Positions 51,969 through 61,087 of a DNA stretch of 64,000 bases are shown in pieces. How positions within the stretch are numbered: position 1 is the first letter of the stretch; every line of letters begins with the position of its first letter. A model generated the notes under the pieces. It had not been told where the DNA came from. It did not search any database and saw nothing but the letters and a program-made list of their open reading frames with translations. The translations under genes were made by a program, and so were the position numbers. The DNA is from Paenibacillus sp. BK033 (GTDB lineage: Bacteria; Bacillota; Bacilli; Paenibacillales; Paenibacillaceae), in NCBI RefSeq assembly GCF_004345425.1, contig NZ_SLVP01000006.1, positions 290,552 to 354,551 of the forward strand, given 5' to 3'.

Positions 51969-53228
51969 ATGAAAGCGAAATGGATCTTTACGATCCGGTG
52001 GCGTTTAATGCTGATCATGCTTATGAGTCTCGGCATGACGGCGCTTGCGCTTTTTGTCGGTTATTATTTGACGGGTCCGCTTCTGAAGGTGAAGCTGTTC
52101 CAGCCGCCGATTGATTGGTTAGTTAATACTTACGGCTCCCAGGTCGTTATGCTCGTTACCGCCGTCCTCTGTTTTCCTTATTTCTTCTTTGTGGCCAGCA
52201 GCGGACTCGTGAGAGATTTGCGCAATGTGGATGCGGGGCTGCAGGACATCCTGGAAGGACGCTTGGGCGAACAGGTAAAGGTAGGGGGAAGAGACGAATT
52301 AGCCCGGGTTGCGGATAGCGTGAATCAAGTAAGCAGCCAGCTGGACCATAACCTGGAGGAAATGATACGCGGACTGGAGGCCATCGCGGAGGGTCAATTT
52401 GACTATCGCATTCCGGAGATGGACGGCAGCAAGATAGGGAAAATGGTGTCCAGCATCAACCGGATGAGCGAGCGGCTCCATCGTTCGATTCAGGAGGAGC
52501 GTAATGCGGAGAAAACGAAAAACGATCTCATCACAGGTGTTTCTCACGACCTGAGGACTCCGCTTACCTCGATATTAGGTTTTCTCGAAGTTATAGAAAA
52601 GGATCGATACAAAGACGAAACGGAGCTCAGGTATTACGTGAATATCGCCTATGAAAAATCGTTAAGCCTGCGGCGTCTTATTGATGATTTGTTTGAATAC
52701 ACCCGGATCAATAACGGGATGCCGCTTGATCTCCGTCAGCTTGATATCATCGGGTTGATCGGGCAGCTTAACGAGGAGTTTGTTCCTGCGCTTGAAGCAG
52801 CGGGGATGGAGAGCAGAGTTGATTTCCAAGACGAAAGCCGCAAGATTATGGCAGACGGAGGCTTGTTGGTAAGGGCTTATGAGAACCTGATATCCAATGC
52901 CATACAATACGGCCGGGAAGGACGTTACGTAGATATTGAACTGGTGTGCGAAGAGGAAGATGTTATTGTGCGGATTACCAATTATGGAGAACCGATTCCC
53001 GAGAGGGATCTGCCCTATATCTTTGACCGCTTTTACCGGGTAGAACGTTCTCGGTCCAAGGAGACGGGCGGAACGGGGCTTGGACTGGCTATCACGAAGA
53101 GCATCATCGAGCTTCACGGAGGAAAAATTACCGTTCAAAGCAGTAAGAGGTTTACCTCCTTCGAGACCCGCTTACCGTGCTCTGGCCCCCTTAAGCGAGA
53201 GGGAACGGGACCTGACAAGCTGTCGTAA
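51969..53228 (+). CDS. VanS-like sensor histidine kinase, 419 aa
   Basis: Two membrane segments (about 12-35 and 57-78) with a very short extracytoplasmic loop, two HAMP-like linkers, phosphoacceptor H193 in GVSHDLRTPLTSILGFLEVI, and ATPase boxes ENLISNAIQYG and GGTGLGLAITKSII. The short loop suggests sensing at or in the membrane, as in VanS-like or envelope-stress kinases. GGGGAG fits ATG 51969; ATG 51948 overlapping the RR stop is the alternative. No vanHAX genes are present, so it is not a vancomycin resistance locus. Confidence 0.88.
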   Translation: MKAKWIFTIRWRLMLIMLMSLGMTALALFVGYYLTGPLLKVKLFQPPIDWLVNTYGSQVVMLVTAVLCFPYFFFVASSGLVRDLRNVDAGLQDILEGRLGEQVKVGGRDELARVADSVNQVSSQLDHNLEEMIRGLEAIAEGQFDYRIPEMDGSKIGKMVSSINRMSERLHRSIQEERNAEKTKNDLITGVSHDLRTPLTSILGFLEVIEKDRYKDETELRYYVNIAYEKSLSLRRLIDDLFEYTRINNGMPLDLRQLDIIGLIGQLNEEFVPALEAAGMESRVDFQDESRKIMADGGLLVRAYENLISNAIQYGREGRYVDIELVCEEEDVIVRITNYGEPIPERDLPYIFDRFYRVERSRSKETGGTGLGLAITKSIIELHGGKITVQSSKRFTSFETRLPCSGPLKREGTGPDKLS

Positions 53229-53257
53229 GCATTCAGCCTCTGACAGCTTGTTTTTTT
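53215..53257 (+). terminator. Terminator after the VanS-like gene
   Basis: ACAAGCTGTC pairs with GACAGCTTGT, then TTTTTTT; the 5' arm overlaps the stop codon. Confidence 0.85.
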
Positions 53258-53296
53258 ATGTTTTTCTGCAAAAATCCTCGTCAATCTTTAGTAGAA

Positions 53297-53352
53297 CTTA
53301 AGAAGTTCATAAGGAGTTCATGGCTTGTTTATTAAGATCTGCCTATTATACT
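53297..53352 (+). promoter_or_regulatory. Promoter with 11-bp repeats before the deacetylase gene
   Basis: CTTAAGAAGTT (53297-53307) and CATAAGGAGTT (53308-53318), with a weaker third CATGGCTTGTT, resemble the repeats at 51167. -10 candidates TATTAT/TATACT lie at 53344-53352. It suggests the adjacent regulator controls this gene. Confidence 0.55.
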
Positions 53353-53383
53353 GCTCTCAACAAGCAGGGAGGCATGATTAATC

Positions 53384-54298
53384 ATGAAAAGCCGTAGATT
53401 GATGTTATTATCTTTTGTGAGTGTGTTTGTCATTGTGCTTATTGCTACAACCGTATACGCGTCGGGACTTTCCAACAAGAGTAACGGAGCTGTATCGAAT
53501 AACGCAGCCGTATCCGAAACGGTAAGTAAAAACGGTCAACGCGTTGCTGTCCTTATGTATCATCATATTATGGACAAACCTACAGCGGACAGTATTATTT
53601 CGACCAAGCAATTTGAAGAGCAGATGCGCCTGCTCAAAGAAAAGAACTACCGTGTCATTGGAATGGATCAATATCGGGACTTTATTCTCAACGGAAAACC
53701 TGTTCCCGACAAAGCCGTTCTAATCACCTTCGACGACGGTTATGAATCCTTTTATAAACTCGCCTATCCGATCTTAAAGAAGTATGGCTATCCGGCAGTC
53801 AGCTTCGTCATTGTATCAAGAATAGACCACCCCGTCGGCGGAGAAATCCCGAAGTTGACTTGGGACCAAATGCGCGAGATGAAGCAGAACGGCATTGCCT
53901 TTATGAATCATACCTACGATCTGCATAAGATGGGAGTTGTTAATGCAGACGGGGGAGAAAAGCCCGAAACGGTTGGACGACTCTATTTGAAGGATCAAAA
54001 ACGCCAGGAGACGGAAGCCGAATATGAAAAACGCGTTGCGGAGGATCTAAAGCTCGCCGAAACCCGGTTGAAAGAGGAATTGGGCAATACGTACGGCGTT
54101 CTTGCGCTTCCTTACGGCTGGTACAATGATGAGCTGCTTAAGGTCGTCAAAGAACAAGGCATTGATTTGACCTTTACGGTAAAACCGGGTCTGAATGGTC
54201 CATCGGAAACAAACGGATTTCGGATTAACATGGGCTACTCCAATAAGAAGCCGGCGGACTTTATTAAAGAGCTGGATAAATACGAGCAGAAAAAGTAA
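53384..54298 (+). CDS. Polysaccharide deacetylase (NodB/PgaB-like), 304 aa
   Basis: Membrane anchor or signal peptide at residues 5-28; NodB domain with VLMYHHIMDKPTADS, VLITFDDGYESFYKLAYPIL (metal/catalytic Asp pair), FMNHTYDLH (His ligands) and LALPYGWYND. The YHHI opening is like PgaB/IcaB-type deacetylases of amino-sugar polymers; peptidoglycan is an alternative substrate. It follows the VanRS-like pair, shares its repeat-type promoter, and acts outside the membrane, so the system may respond to cell-wall state. Confidence 0.88.
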   Translation: MKSRRLMLLSFVSVFVIVLIATTVYASGLSNKSNGAVSNNAAVSETVSKNGQRVAVLMYHHIMDKPTADSIISTKQFEEQMRLLKEKNYRVIGMDQYRDFILNGKPVPDKAVLITFDDGYESFYKLAYPILKKYGYPAVSFVIVSRIDHPVGGEIPKLTWDQMREMKQNGIAFMNHTYDLHKMGVVNADGGEKPETVGRLYLKDQKRQETEAEYEKRVAEDLKLAETRLKEELGNTYGVLALPYGWYNDELLKVVKEQGIDLTFTVKPGLNGPSETNGFRINMGYSNKKPADFIKELDKYEQKK

Positions 54299-54305
54299 GA
54301 ACAGA

Positions 54306-54345
54306 ACAGCGGCGCAGGATGAACCATACCTTCGCCGCTGTTTTT
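54306..54345 (+). terminator. Terminator after the deacetylase gene
   Basis: ACAGCGGCG pairs with CGCCGCTGT, then TTTTTAAT; loop of 18 bases. Confidence 0.85.
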
Positions 54346-54461
54346 AATGCGGTGGGAGCACAGTCACAATCTTGTTATTAAAAGTTACAATTAGAGTAGT
54401 CGGAAAGAATCAGGCCGTTGTATGATGAGGTATCTAACCTTGTGCCAAGGAGACGAGTGAC

Positions 54462-56015
54462 ATGTTCAATAGAGCTAACAAGAAAGCGCTTCCAATCGTG
54501 ATCGGATCGCTGCTCGTCGTTGCTATTCTAATCGCCTTTTCGACGATGTACGGGCCAACGCCGGGGCCGGTCGATACGAATACAGCCCGGACCCAAGAAG
54601 GTCCGGAAGCCAAACCGGCAGAAGACAGCGATACGGACCGGCTGGTTATGGTTTTCCCCGCAGGCAATGTACCGAGGGATCTTAACCTTGTTGAGGATAA
54701 AATCAATGATTACCTCATGAAGAAAATAAACGCAACGCTGGATATCCGCACGATCGACATGGGCTCCTGGTGGGATAAGACGGGGTTGATGTTCGCATCG
54801 GGCGAGCAGATGGACATTATTTTCACCGCGGGCTGGATGCGCTTCGGAGACGAGATTGCGAAGGGTCGTTATCTGCCGCTTGACGAATTGCTGGACAAAT
54901 ACGGATCGGGCATCCGAAAGCTTCTTGATCCTTCCATTCTGGAAGCCAGCAAAGTGAACGGCAGGCTTTATGGGATTGTGACCAACAAAGAGTTTGCCTC
55001 CAGCAAAGGACTGGTGCTGCGTCAGGATCTGGTCGGCAAGTACGATATCGATCTGTCCCGGGTCAAGACATTGGCCGATTTTGGGCCGATTTTCGAGAAG
55101 CTCAAGCAGAATGAGCCGGAGCTGGCTCCGCTGCAGGCAAGGGCAGACCGCAGTCCGCTTACGTTTATGATGCAGTACGGCATTTTTGACATGCTGGGAG
55201 AGGGTCCAGGCGTCCTGCGCCGCGAAGGGCAGTCGACGAAGGTGCTGAATATGGCGGAGACTCCCGAGTTTATGGCGTACGCGAAGCTGCTTTTCGAATG
55301 GAACCGCAAAGGTTATCTAAACGCCGACGCGACCACTTCGAAGGACAACGAGTATGATGCGGTAAAAGCCGGCAACGCCTTTGCTTACGCGGAGTCGCTG
55401 AAGCCCGGCTTCGAGATTCAAGCCTCCCGGGATACCGGATATCCGATGGTGAGCGTGGAGCTCACCAAGCCTTATACCACCACGGCGGATACAACCAGCG
55501 CGATGTTTGCGATTACCCGCAATGCGAAGCATCCGGAGAAATCGATGATGCTGCTCAATTTGCTCTACACCGATCCTTATTTGCTGAACCTGCTGGATTG
55601 GGGCGTAGAAGGGATTCATTATGTCAAAAAATCCGATAACGTCATTGAGTACCCGCCTGGCATTGACGCCAAGACGGTCGGCTATAATCTGAATCAGCCC
55701 TGGATGTTTGGCAACCAGCTGAACTCGTATCTATGGGATAACGAGAACCCGGGGCTATGGGAAGAATACCGCAGCTTTAACGAGCAGGCCGATAAGTCGA
55801 AGGCGCTGGGCTTTGTTTTTAATCCGGAGCGGGTGAAGGCGGAGATTGCCGCTTCGCTTCTGGTCGAGAAGGAATTTATGCCGGCCTTTAACACCGGGGC
55901 GCAGGACCCGGAGAAAATCATTCCGATGTACGTAAGCAAGCTGAAGGCGGCGGGAGCGGATAAGGTTGTTGAGGAGAAGCAGCGCCAGCTTGATCGATGG
56001 CTTGCGAACCGCTAG
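54462..56015 (+). CDS. Membrane-anchored solute-binding protein with no permease partner, 517 aa
   Basis: LplA-like binding protein (C-terminal DUF3502-like region). Unlike the other three in the window it has no lipobox and no Cys; it begins with one membrane segment at about residues 10-28 (PIVIGSLLVVAILIAFSTMY), so it is probably an uncleaved anchored protein. Domain blocks MVFPAGNVPRDLNLVEDKI and RLYGIVTNKEFASSKGLVLR are family-typical. It directly precedes a YesM/YesN pair and no transporter genes follow, suggesting a sensing role (inference). AAGGAG is 9 bases before the ATG. Confidence 0.83.
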   Translation: MFNRANKKALPIVIGSLLVVAILIAFSTMYGPTPGPVDTNTARTQEGPEAKPAEDSDTDRLVMVFPAGNVPRDLNLVEDKINDYLMKKINATLDIRTIDMGSWWDKTGLMFASGEQMDIIFTAGWMRFGDEIAKGRYLPLDELLDKYGSGIRKLLDPSILEASKVNGRLYGIVTNKEFASSKGLVLRQDLVGKYDIDLSRVKTLADFGPIFEKLKQNEPELAPLQARADRSPLTFMMQYGIFDMLGEGPGVLRREGQSTKVLNMAETPEFMAYAKLLFEWNRKGYLNADATTSKDNEYDAVKAGNAFAYAESLKPGFEIQASRDTGYPMVSVELTKPYTTTADTTSAMFAITRNAKHPEKSMMLLNLLYTDPYLLNLLDWGVEGIHYVKKSDNVIEYPPGIDAKTVGYNLNQPWMFGNQLNSYLWDNENPGLWEEYRSFNEQADKSKALGFVFNPERVKAEIAASLLVEKEFMPAFNTGAQDPEKIIPMYVSKLKAAGADKVVEEKQRQLDRWLANR

Positions 56016-56043
56016 CCATTCCCCAATGAGGAGGAGGAAAGTC

Positions 56044-57801
56044 ATGAGACAAGCAACGATGCGTTCCAGACTGATACTTGGCTTTGGTCTCGTTATTATC
56101 CCTCTCGTCATTTTGCTGTTATGGAACAATCTTTACGCGACGAAGGTGGTCCATTCCCAGGTGGCGCAGTCGAACCGGAATATGCTCACGATGTACATGA
56201 ACGATATGGATCAGGTTCTTGGCGAGATCGAGAACTATCTTTATAAAGCGGCGGAGCAGGATCAAAGCCTGATTTCGCTCAGCCAATACGACAAGGACAG
56301 CTGGGAGTATTATTTGTCCACGACGCAGACGGCAAACGATCTGGATTTGAACATCAACTATTACGACGCGGCGGATGTGTTGTTTGCTTACGGCGGGAAC
56401 TACAAGGAGCTTCTTGTCGCCCAGCAGCAATCCGTCACCTATGCCCGCAAGCAGGAAATCCAGTCCAAGCTGAAGGAGCTGCTCGCGGGTAACGATCCGG
56501 CTCTTCGGGCGGGCTGGAAGGTTGCCGAGCTGAAGGGGCAATACGCGCTTGTCCGCGTTGTGGATACGAATTACGATTCTTTTATCGGAGCATGGATTGA
56601 TCTTAATCGGTTGATGGAGCCGATCCGCCAGCTGGGCCAAGGGGGCAAGGCCGAAGCGCTTCTGGTCTCGGGGGAAGGGAAACCTCTATCGACGGTAAGC
56701 GAATCCATCCGGCAGGAGATTAACGCCTTTGACTTGGCGGCTTATATGGATAACGGGAATGCGGCTTACAATATCGTCAAGCTGGGCAATCCGTATTTGC
56801 TTGTCGCCAAGAGCTCCCGGATGGCCGATATGAACTTGATCTTCCTGCTGCCGGAGCGCAAGCTGCTCGAAGGGCTTCCGATTTTCCGCAAAATGACGTA
56901 TCTCATTCCGATGCTGGCGGCGATCATGCTGGGACTCTATCTCTTATTCCTGCAAAATTCGATCGTGAAGCCGATCCATCATTTCATTAAAGGGATGCGA
57001 AAAATCCGTTCCGGCGACCTGAGCGTCCGGATGGAGGATTACAAGCTGCAGGAGTTTATAACGCTCAAAGAGACGTTTAACGGCATGGCCCAGCAGATTG
57101 AGCATTTGAAGATTGATATTTACGAGGAGCAGCTGCGGACGCAGAAGGCGGAGCTCAAGCATCTGCAAGCCCAGATCCACCCTCATTTCTTCATGAATTC
57201 TCTCAATATCGTCTATCAGCTTGCCCAGATCAAGGACTATGAAGTCATCCAGAACATGTCCCTTCATCTCGTGAGGTATTTCCGGTTTACGACCCGTACC
57301 CAGGTCTCGACGGTAAGCGTGAAAGAAGAAATCGAGCATATTTACCATTATTTATCGATTCAGAAATATCGGTTCCCGGAGACGCTCGCCTTTGATTTCG
57401 AGGTTGATCCGGCGCTCGAGAAGGTGAGTATCCCGCCGCTGACGATTCAGCCGATGGTGGAGAACGCGATGGTGCACGGCTTCTCGATCCGTACGGGCTC
57501 GCCGTTTCATATCAGCGTAAAGGTGTCGGCAGAGGGCGAAGGAGAGGACGCCGAGCTGGTCATCAAGGTGCAGGATAACGGGAAGGGTCTGACGGAGGAG
57601 CAAATGGAGCATTTAAGAATAAAAGTTCATTCGCTGGAGCCCGGCGACGGCAGCTTAGGATTGTGGAACGTTGTCCGGCGGTGCAGGCTTTACTATAAGG
57701 GAACAGTCAGAATGGCATTTGGCAGCGCGGATCCGCAAGGCGCGGTCGTAACGCTCCGGGTGCCGAGATACAAAACGGGCGAAAGGGAGCCGGGACTATG
57801 A
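56044..57801 (+). CDS. YesM-type sensor histidine kinase, 585 aa
   Basis: Membrane segments at about 10-28 and 300-320, sensor between, HAMP, then QAQIHPHFFMNSLNIVYQLA. The canonical NPHFLYN is changed to HPHFFMN but keeps the His. HATPase boxes: PMVENAMVHGFS and DNGKGLT. AGGAGGAGG precedes ATG 56044, 28 bases after the binding-protein stop. Overlaps the response regulator by ATGA. May receive its signal through the anchored binding protein. Confidence 0.88.
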   Translation: MRQATMRSRLILGFGLVIIPLVILLLWNNLYATKVVHSQVAQSNRNMLTMYMNDMDQVLGEIENYLYKAAEQDQSLISLSQYDKDSWEYYLSTTQTANDLDLNINYYDAADVLFAYGGNYKELLVAQQQSVTYARKQEIQSKLKELLAGNDPALRAGWKVAELKGQYALVRVVDTNYDSFIGAWIDLNRLMEPIRQLGQGGKAEALLVSGEGKPLSTVSESIRQEINAFDLAAYMDNGNAAYNIVKLGNPYLLVAKSSRMADMNLIFLLPERKLLEGLPIFRKMTYLIPMLAAIMLGLYLLFLQNSIVKPIHHFIKGMRKIRSGDLSVRMEDYKLQEFITLKETFNGMAQQIEHLKIDIYEEQLRTQKAELKHLQAQIHPHFFMNSLNIVYQLAQIKDYEVIQNMSLHLVRYFRFTTRTQVSTVSVKEEIEHIYHYLSIQKYRFPETLAFDFEVDPALEKVSIPPLTIQPMVENAMVHGFSIRTGSPFHISVKVSAEGEGEDAELVIKVQDNGKGLTEEQMEHLRIKVHSLEPGDGSLGLWNVVRRCRLYYKGTVRMAFGSADPQGAVVTLRVPRYKTGEREPGL

Positions 57802-59408
57802 TACGCGTGCTTATTGTGGATGATGAGATCTATGCGGTAAAAGGACTCCGTTCCGGCGTACGCTGGGAGTTGATCGGGGTGGACGAGGTCTATGAAGCGT
57901 ACCATGCCCCGATGGCCCAGCAGCTGCTGCTTGAACAGCCGATCGATATTGTCATTTGCGATATCGAAATGCCGGAGATCAGCGGTCTTGAACTGATGGA
58001 ATGGGTAAAAGCGCGCGGCATGCAGCCGGAGACGATCGTCTTGACCTGCCATTCCGAATTCGAGTATGCCAAGCGGGCGATTCATCTGGGCAGCTTTGAA
58101 TATTTGCTGAAGCCCGTTGTTTATACCGAGCTGGAGGAGACGCTGCTTACCGCCATCTCCCGGGTGAAGGAGAAGCGGAGAATCAGCGAGACCGACGACC
58201 AGTACAACAGGATCGTGGAGCTGTGGAACAGCCGCAAGCCGATGCTTGTCGAGCGGTTCTGGCAGGATCTGCTCGAGCGCAGGGTTTCAAGCCATCCCGA
58301 TGCCATTCGCCATTCGCTCTCCGCTTACGATATGCGGATGAGCAAGGTTGAACGGGTGCGCCTCATCCTCATCAGCGTGGAGAGCTGGGAACGGCCGCTT
58401 AACGAGCGGGATGAGCTTATTATGGAATTCGCGCTGCGCAAATCGGCCGAAGAGCTGCTGCTCGACAAGCTTCCCGGCAATGTGATTCAGGATCACCGGG
58501 GTAACATTCTTGCGGTGCTGCATCTGGGCGAAGTGGAGGCGGCAAGAGAAGAGATCGAAGACTTGTGCCGGAGTTATGTCGATGCCTGCAGGCAGTATTT
58601 CTATTGCCGGCTCTCCTGTTATATTGGCCAATTAACGGTCGTAACGGAAGTGCTGCAAAGCTATTTGGCGCTGCTGAACAAGGAATACCGCAACGTGAGC
58701 ATGGCGGGCGGCGTCATCTGGAGCGAGGACCCGCCGGGCAGCATGACGAAACCGGCCGTTAGCTTTACCGAGACTATGCTGGATTGGGCGGATTTGCTGG
58801 AGCAGGGCAACATTGAGCAGCTTTCCGCTAGACTCGAGGAATGGACCGATTCTATTAACCCTGATCAAGCAACGGCTGAGACGCTGACCTCTTCCTACCA
58901 TGCGCTCTTGCAGGTCATCTATTATGCGATGCACCGCAAAGGCCTTCAAGCCCAGCAGCTTTACGAGAATCATGCCTGCTCCGGCGTAGAGACCGCAACC
59001 CGTTCCGTCGGACAGTTCAAGCAATGGGTAAGCTGCATAGCCGAAGCGGCGGGCAGTCTGTTTGCGAGAACGATGGCGGTTAGTCCCATTGTACAAAAGG
59101 TAAAAACGTACATTGGCGAGCATCTGCACGAAGAGCTGTCCCGCGAGCAGCTGGCTTCCATTGCTTTCGTAAATCCGGCGTATCTGTCCCGCCTGTTCCG
59201 GAAGGAAACCGGCATGGTGCTGACCGATTATTTATTGAAGGAAAGAATGGAAAGGGCTGCGGAGCTGCTGGCTACGACGGACCGCAGCATCAGCGAAATT
59301 GCCGACGGGCTCAGCTACGGGAACTTCTCGTATTTCGCCAGGCTGTTTCGGAAGGTTCACGGCGTGACGCCGCAGGAATACCGCAAGCCATACCGCAAGG
59401 TGCAGTAA
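57798..59408 (+). CDS. YesN-type response regulator, 536 aa
   Basis: REC domain with D8/D9 and D55 (VICDIEMPEISG), LKPV at the switch, long middle region, and AraC helices at the C-terminus: IAFVNPAYLSRLFRKETGMV and IADGLSYGNFSYFARLFRKV. Starts in the kinase stop codon. Target genes are not evident here because the locus ends at a terminator; they may lie elsewhere. Confidence 0.9.
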   Translation: MIRVLIVDDEIYAVKGLRSGVRWELIGVDEVYEAYHAPMAQQLLLEQPIDIVICDIEMPEISGLELMEWVKARGMQPETIVLTCHSEFEYAKRAIHLGSFEYLLKPVVYTELEETLLTAISRVKEKRRISETDDQYNRIVELWNSRKPMLVERFWQDLLERRVSSHPDAIRHSLSAYDMRMSKVERVRLILISVESWERPLNERDELIMEFALRKSAEELLLDKLPGNVIQDHRGNILAVLHLGEVEAAREEIEDLCRSYVDACRQYFYCRLSCYIGQLTVVTEVLQSYLALLNKEYRNVSMAGGVIWSEDPPGSMTKPAVSFTETMLDWADLLEQGNIEQLSARLEEWTDSINPDQATAETLTSSYHALLQVIYYAMHRKGLQAQQLYENHACSGVETATRSVGQFKQWVSCIAEAAGSLFARTMAVSPIVQKVKTYIGEHLHEELSREQLASIAFVNPAYLSRLFRKETGMVLTDYLLKERMERAAELLATTDRSISEIADGLSYGNFSYFARLFRKVHGVTPQEYRKPYRKVQ

Positions 59409-59437
59409 AAAAACCGGCCGGAGTCTCCCTTTTTGAT

Positions 59438-59465
59438 AACCACCTTTTCGGGTGGTTTTTTGTTT
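59438..59465 (+). terminator. Terminator after the third YesMN pair
   Basis: AACCACC pairs with GGTGGTT around TTTTCG, followed by TTTTTTGTTTTT. Confidence 0.9.
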
Positions 59466-59527
59466 TTCTTTCATAAAATTTCCTTTCGCGGGCATCATGA
59501 AGTTAAACGAAACGGCGGAGGATCAAT

Positions 59528-61087
59528 ATGGAGCATAACGGACAACCATTAGAGCAGCCATCGAAACCTTTCGCCGCCGTCAGCGATAATTTAACTTTTA
59601 TCAGGCAATCTCTTGGATCACCCAATGATTTATTGATCCGAACCTTTCGGATGGCCGAAGGCGAGAAAGCGGCGGTTGTATGCATTGAAGGGCTGGCTGA
59701 CAAGCAGGTTATTCAGAATCAGGTCATCAGCCAGCTGATACAAGTCAGCGGGAGTCATTTTAGCCGCACGGACCGTACCGTGAATACCGGGCAAATGGAC
59801 GATGAATACAGCAGAGGGCTGGAGGCGCAGACGACCGAGCAGCTGTCGCTGCAGGATATGAGGCGTTCTTCGGATTGGGATGACATCATGCTGACTATCC
59901 TGTCGGGGGATGCCGCCCTATTCATCGAAGACATGTAAGAGACGGTTCTGATCGGAAGCAAGGGCTGGAAAAGCCGGGCGATAGAAGAACCTCAGACGGA
60001 GTCGCTTATCCGCGGACCAAGGGATGGCTTCACGGAAGACCTCCGGACAAATACGTCCTTAATCAGAAGACGGATCCGTGATCCGCATCTCCGGTTTGAT
60101 TCGTTTTGCATCGGGCGCAGATCTCGCAAGGATGTCACGATCGCCTACATTGACGGCATCGTCAATCCGATGCTCGTAGATGAAGTGAAGCGCAGAATCG
60201 GCACGATCGACATCGATGACCCGGAAGGCTCCGGCTTTATCGAGCAGTGGATTCAGGACCATTACTGGTCGCCTTTTCCCCAAATTTTGAATACGGAACG
60301 TCCGGACAAGGTGGCGGGGGCTTTGTTGCAGGGAAGAGTATCGATATTGGTCGACGGCACGCCTTTTCAACTCATTCTGCCGATTACGATAGCTTCCTTT
60401 ATTCAATCGCCGGAGGATTATTACCAGAACTGGATCCTGTCCAGCCTTCTTCGAATTTTACGCGTCTTTGCGGTGTTTATGGCGCTATTTCTCCCGGGCA
60501 TGTATATCGCGATATTGGAATTTCATCACGGAATGCTGCCATCCAAGCTCGCTTTTTCCGTGGCGGGAACGAGGGAAGGGGTTCCTTTTCCGGCTGTCGT
60601 CGAGACGTTTCTGATGGAAGCTACTTTAGAGCTGCTGCGTGAAGCCGGGGTAAGACTGCCCAAATCCATCGGTCAAACCATTGGCGTAGTTGGCGGTCTA
60701 GTCATAGGCGAAGCGGCCGTCACGGCCGGCATCGTAAGTCCGGTGATGGTTGTTGTCGTGGCGGTTACGGCTATTGCTTCCTTTGCCATTCCTTCCTACG
60801 GCTTTGCCATTACCATCCGCCTCATGAGATTTCTTATTATGATTGCGGCGAGTATATTCGGGCTTTACGGCGTTGTGCTTGCCCTGATTGTCACTTGCAT
60901 TCATCTCGTGAATTTGAGAAGCTTCGGCATTCCGTATACAGCCCCTCTGGCACCGCTTCGATTGTCGGACTGGCGCGATCTTATTTACCGGCTGCCCGTT
61001 ATCCGCTTATCTCATAGACCCGAGATATTAGAAACGATGGATTCGAAAAGATTGAGCAAGAGCAGCAAAAGAAAGGGGACACCATGA
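59528..61087 (+). pseudogene. GerA-type germinant receptor A subunit, interrupted by an in-frame TAA
   Basis: The frame from ATG 59528 (GGAGG upstream) gives a normal-length GerAA-family protein of 519 residues with one internal stop, TAA at 59936-59938 (codon 137). Translation on both sides is in the same frame and family-like: SQLIQVSGSHFSRTDR and ILSGDAALFIEDM before, TVLIGSKGWKSRAIEEPQTE and GFTEDLRTNTSLIRRRIRDP after, then five membrane helices (for example LSSLLRILRVFAVFMALFLP). It is a nonsense change, since no bases are gained or lost. It is either a true pseudogene or a sequencing error. Loss of the A subunit would disable the receptor. Confidence 0.85.

Noticed and set aside
51253..53228. 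Vancomycin-resistance VanRS assignment
   Set aside because: No vanHAX or related ligase genes are nearby; the neighbour is a polysaccharide deacetylase and the promoter repeats link it to that gene.
59471..59500. Possible sigma-G promoter before the gerA-type gene
   Set aside because: TCATA and CATCATGA only loosely match the consensus; not enough to annotate.
60170..61087. Reading the second half of the gerA-type gene as an independent gene starting at ATG 60170
   Set aside because: No ribosome site there, and conserved family sequence continues upstream in the same frame to the TAA at 59936.
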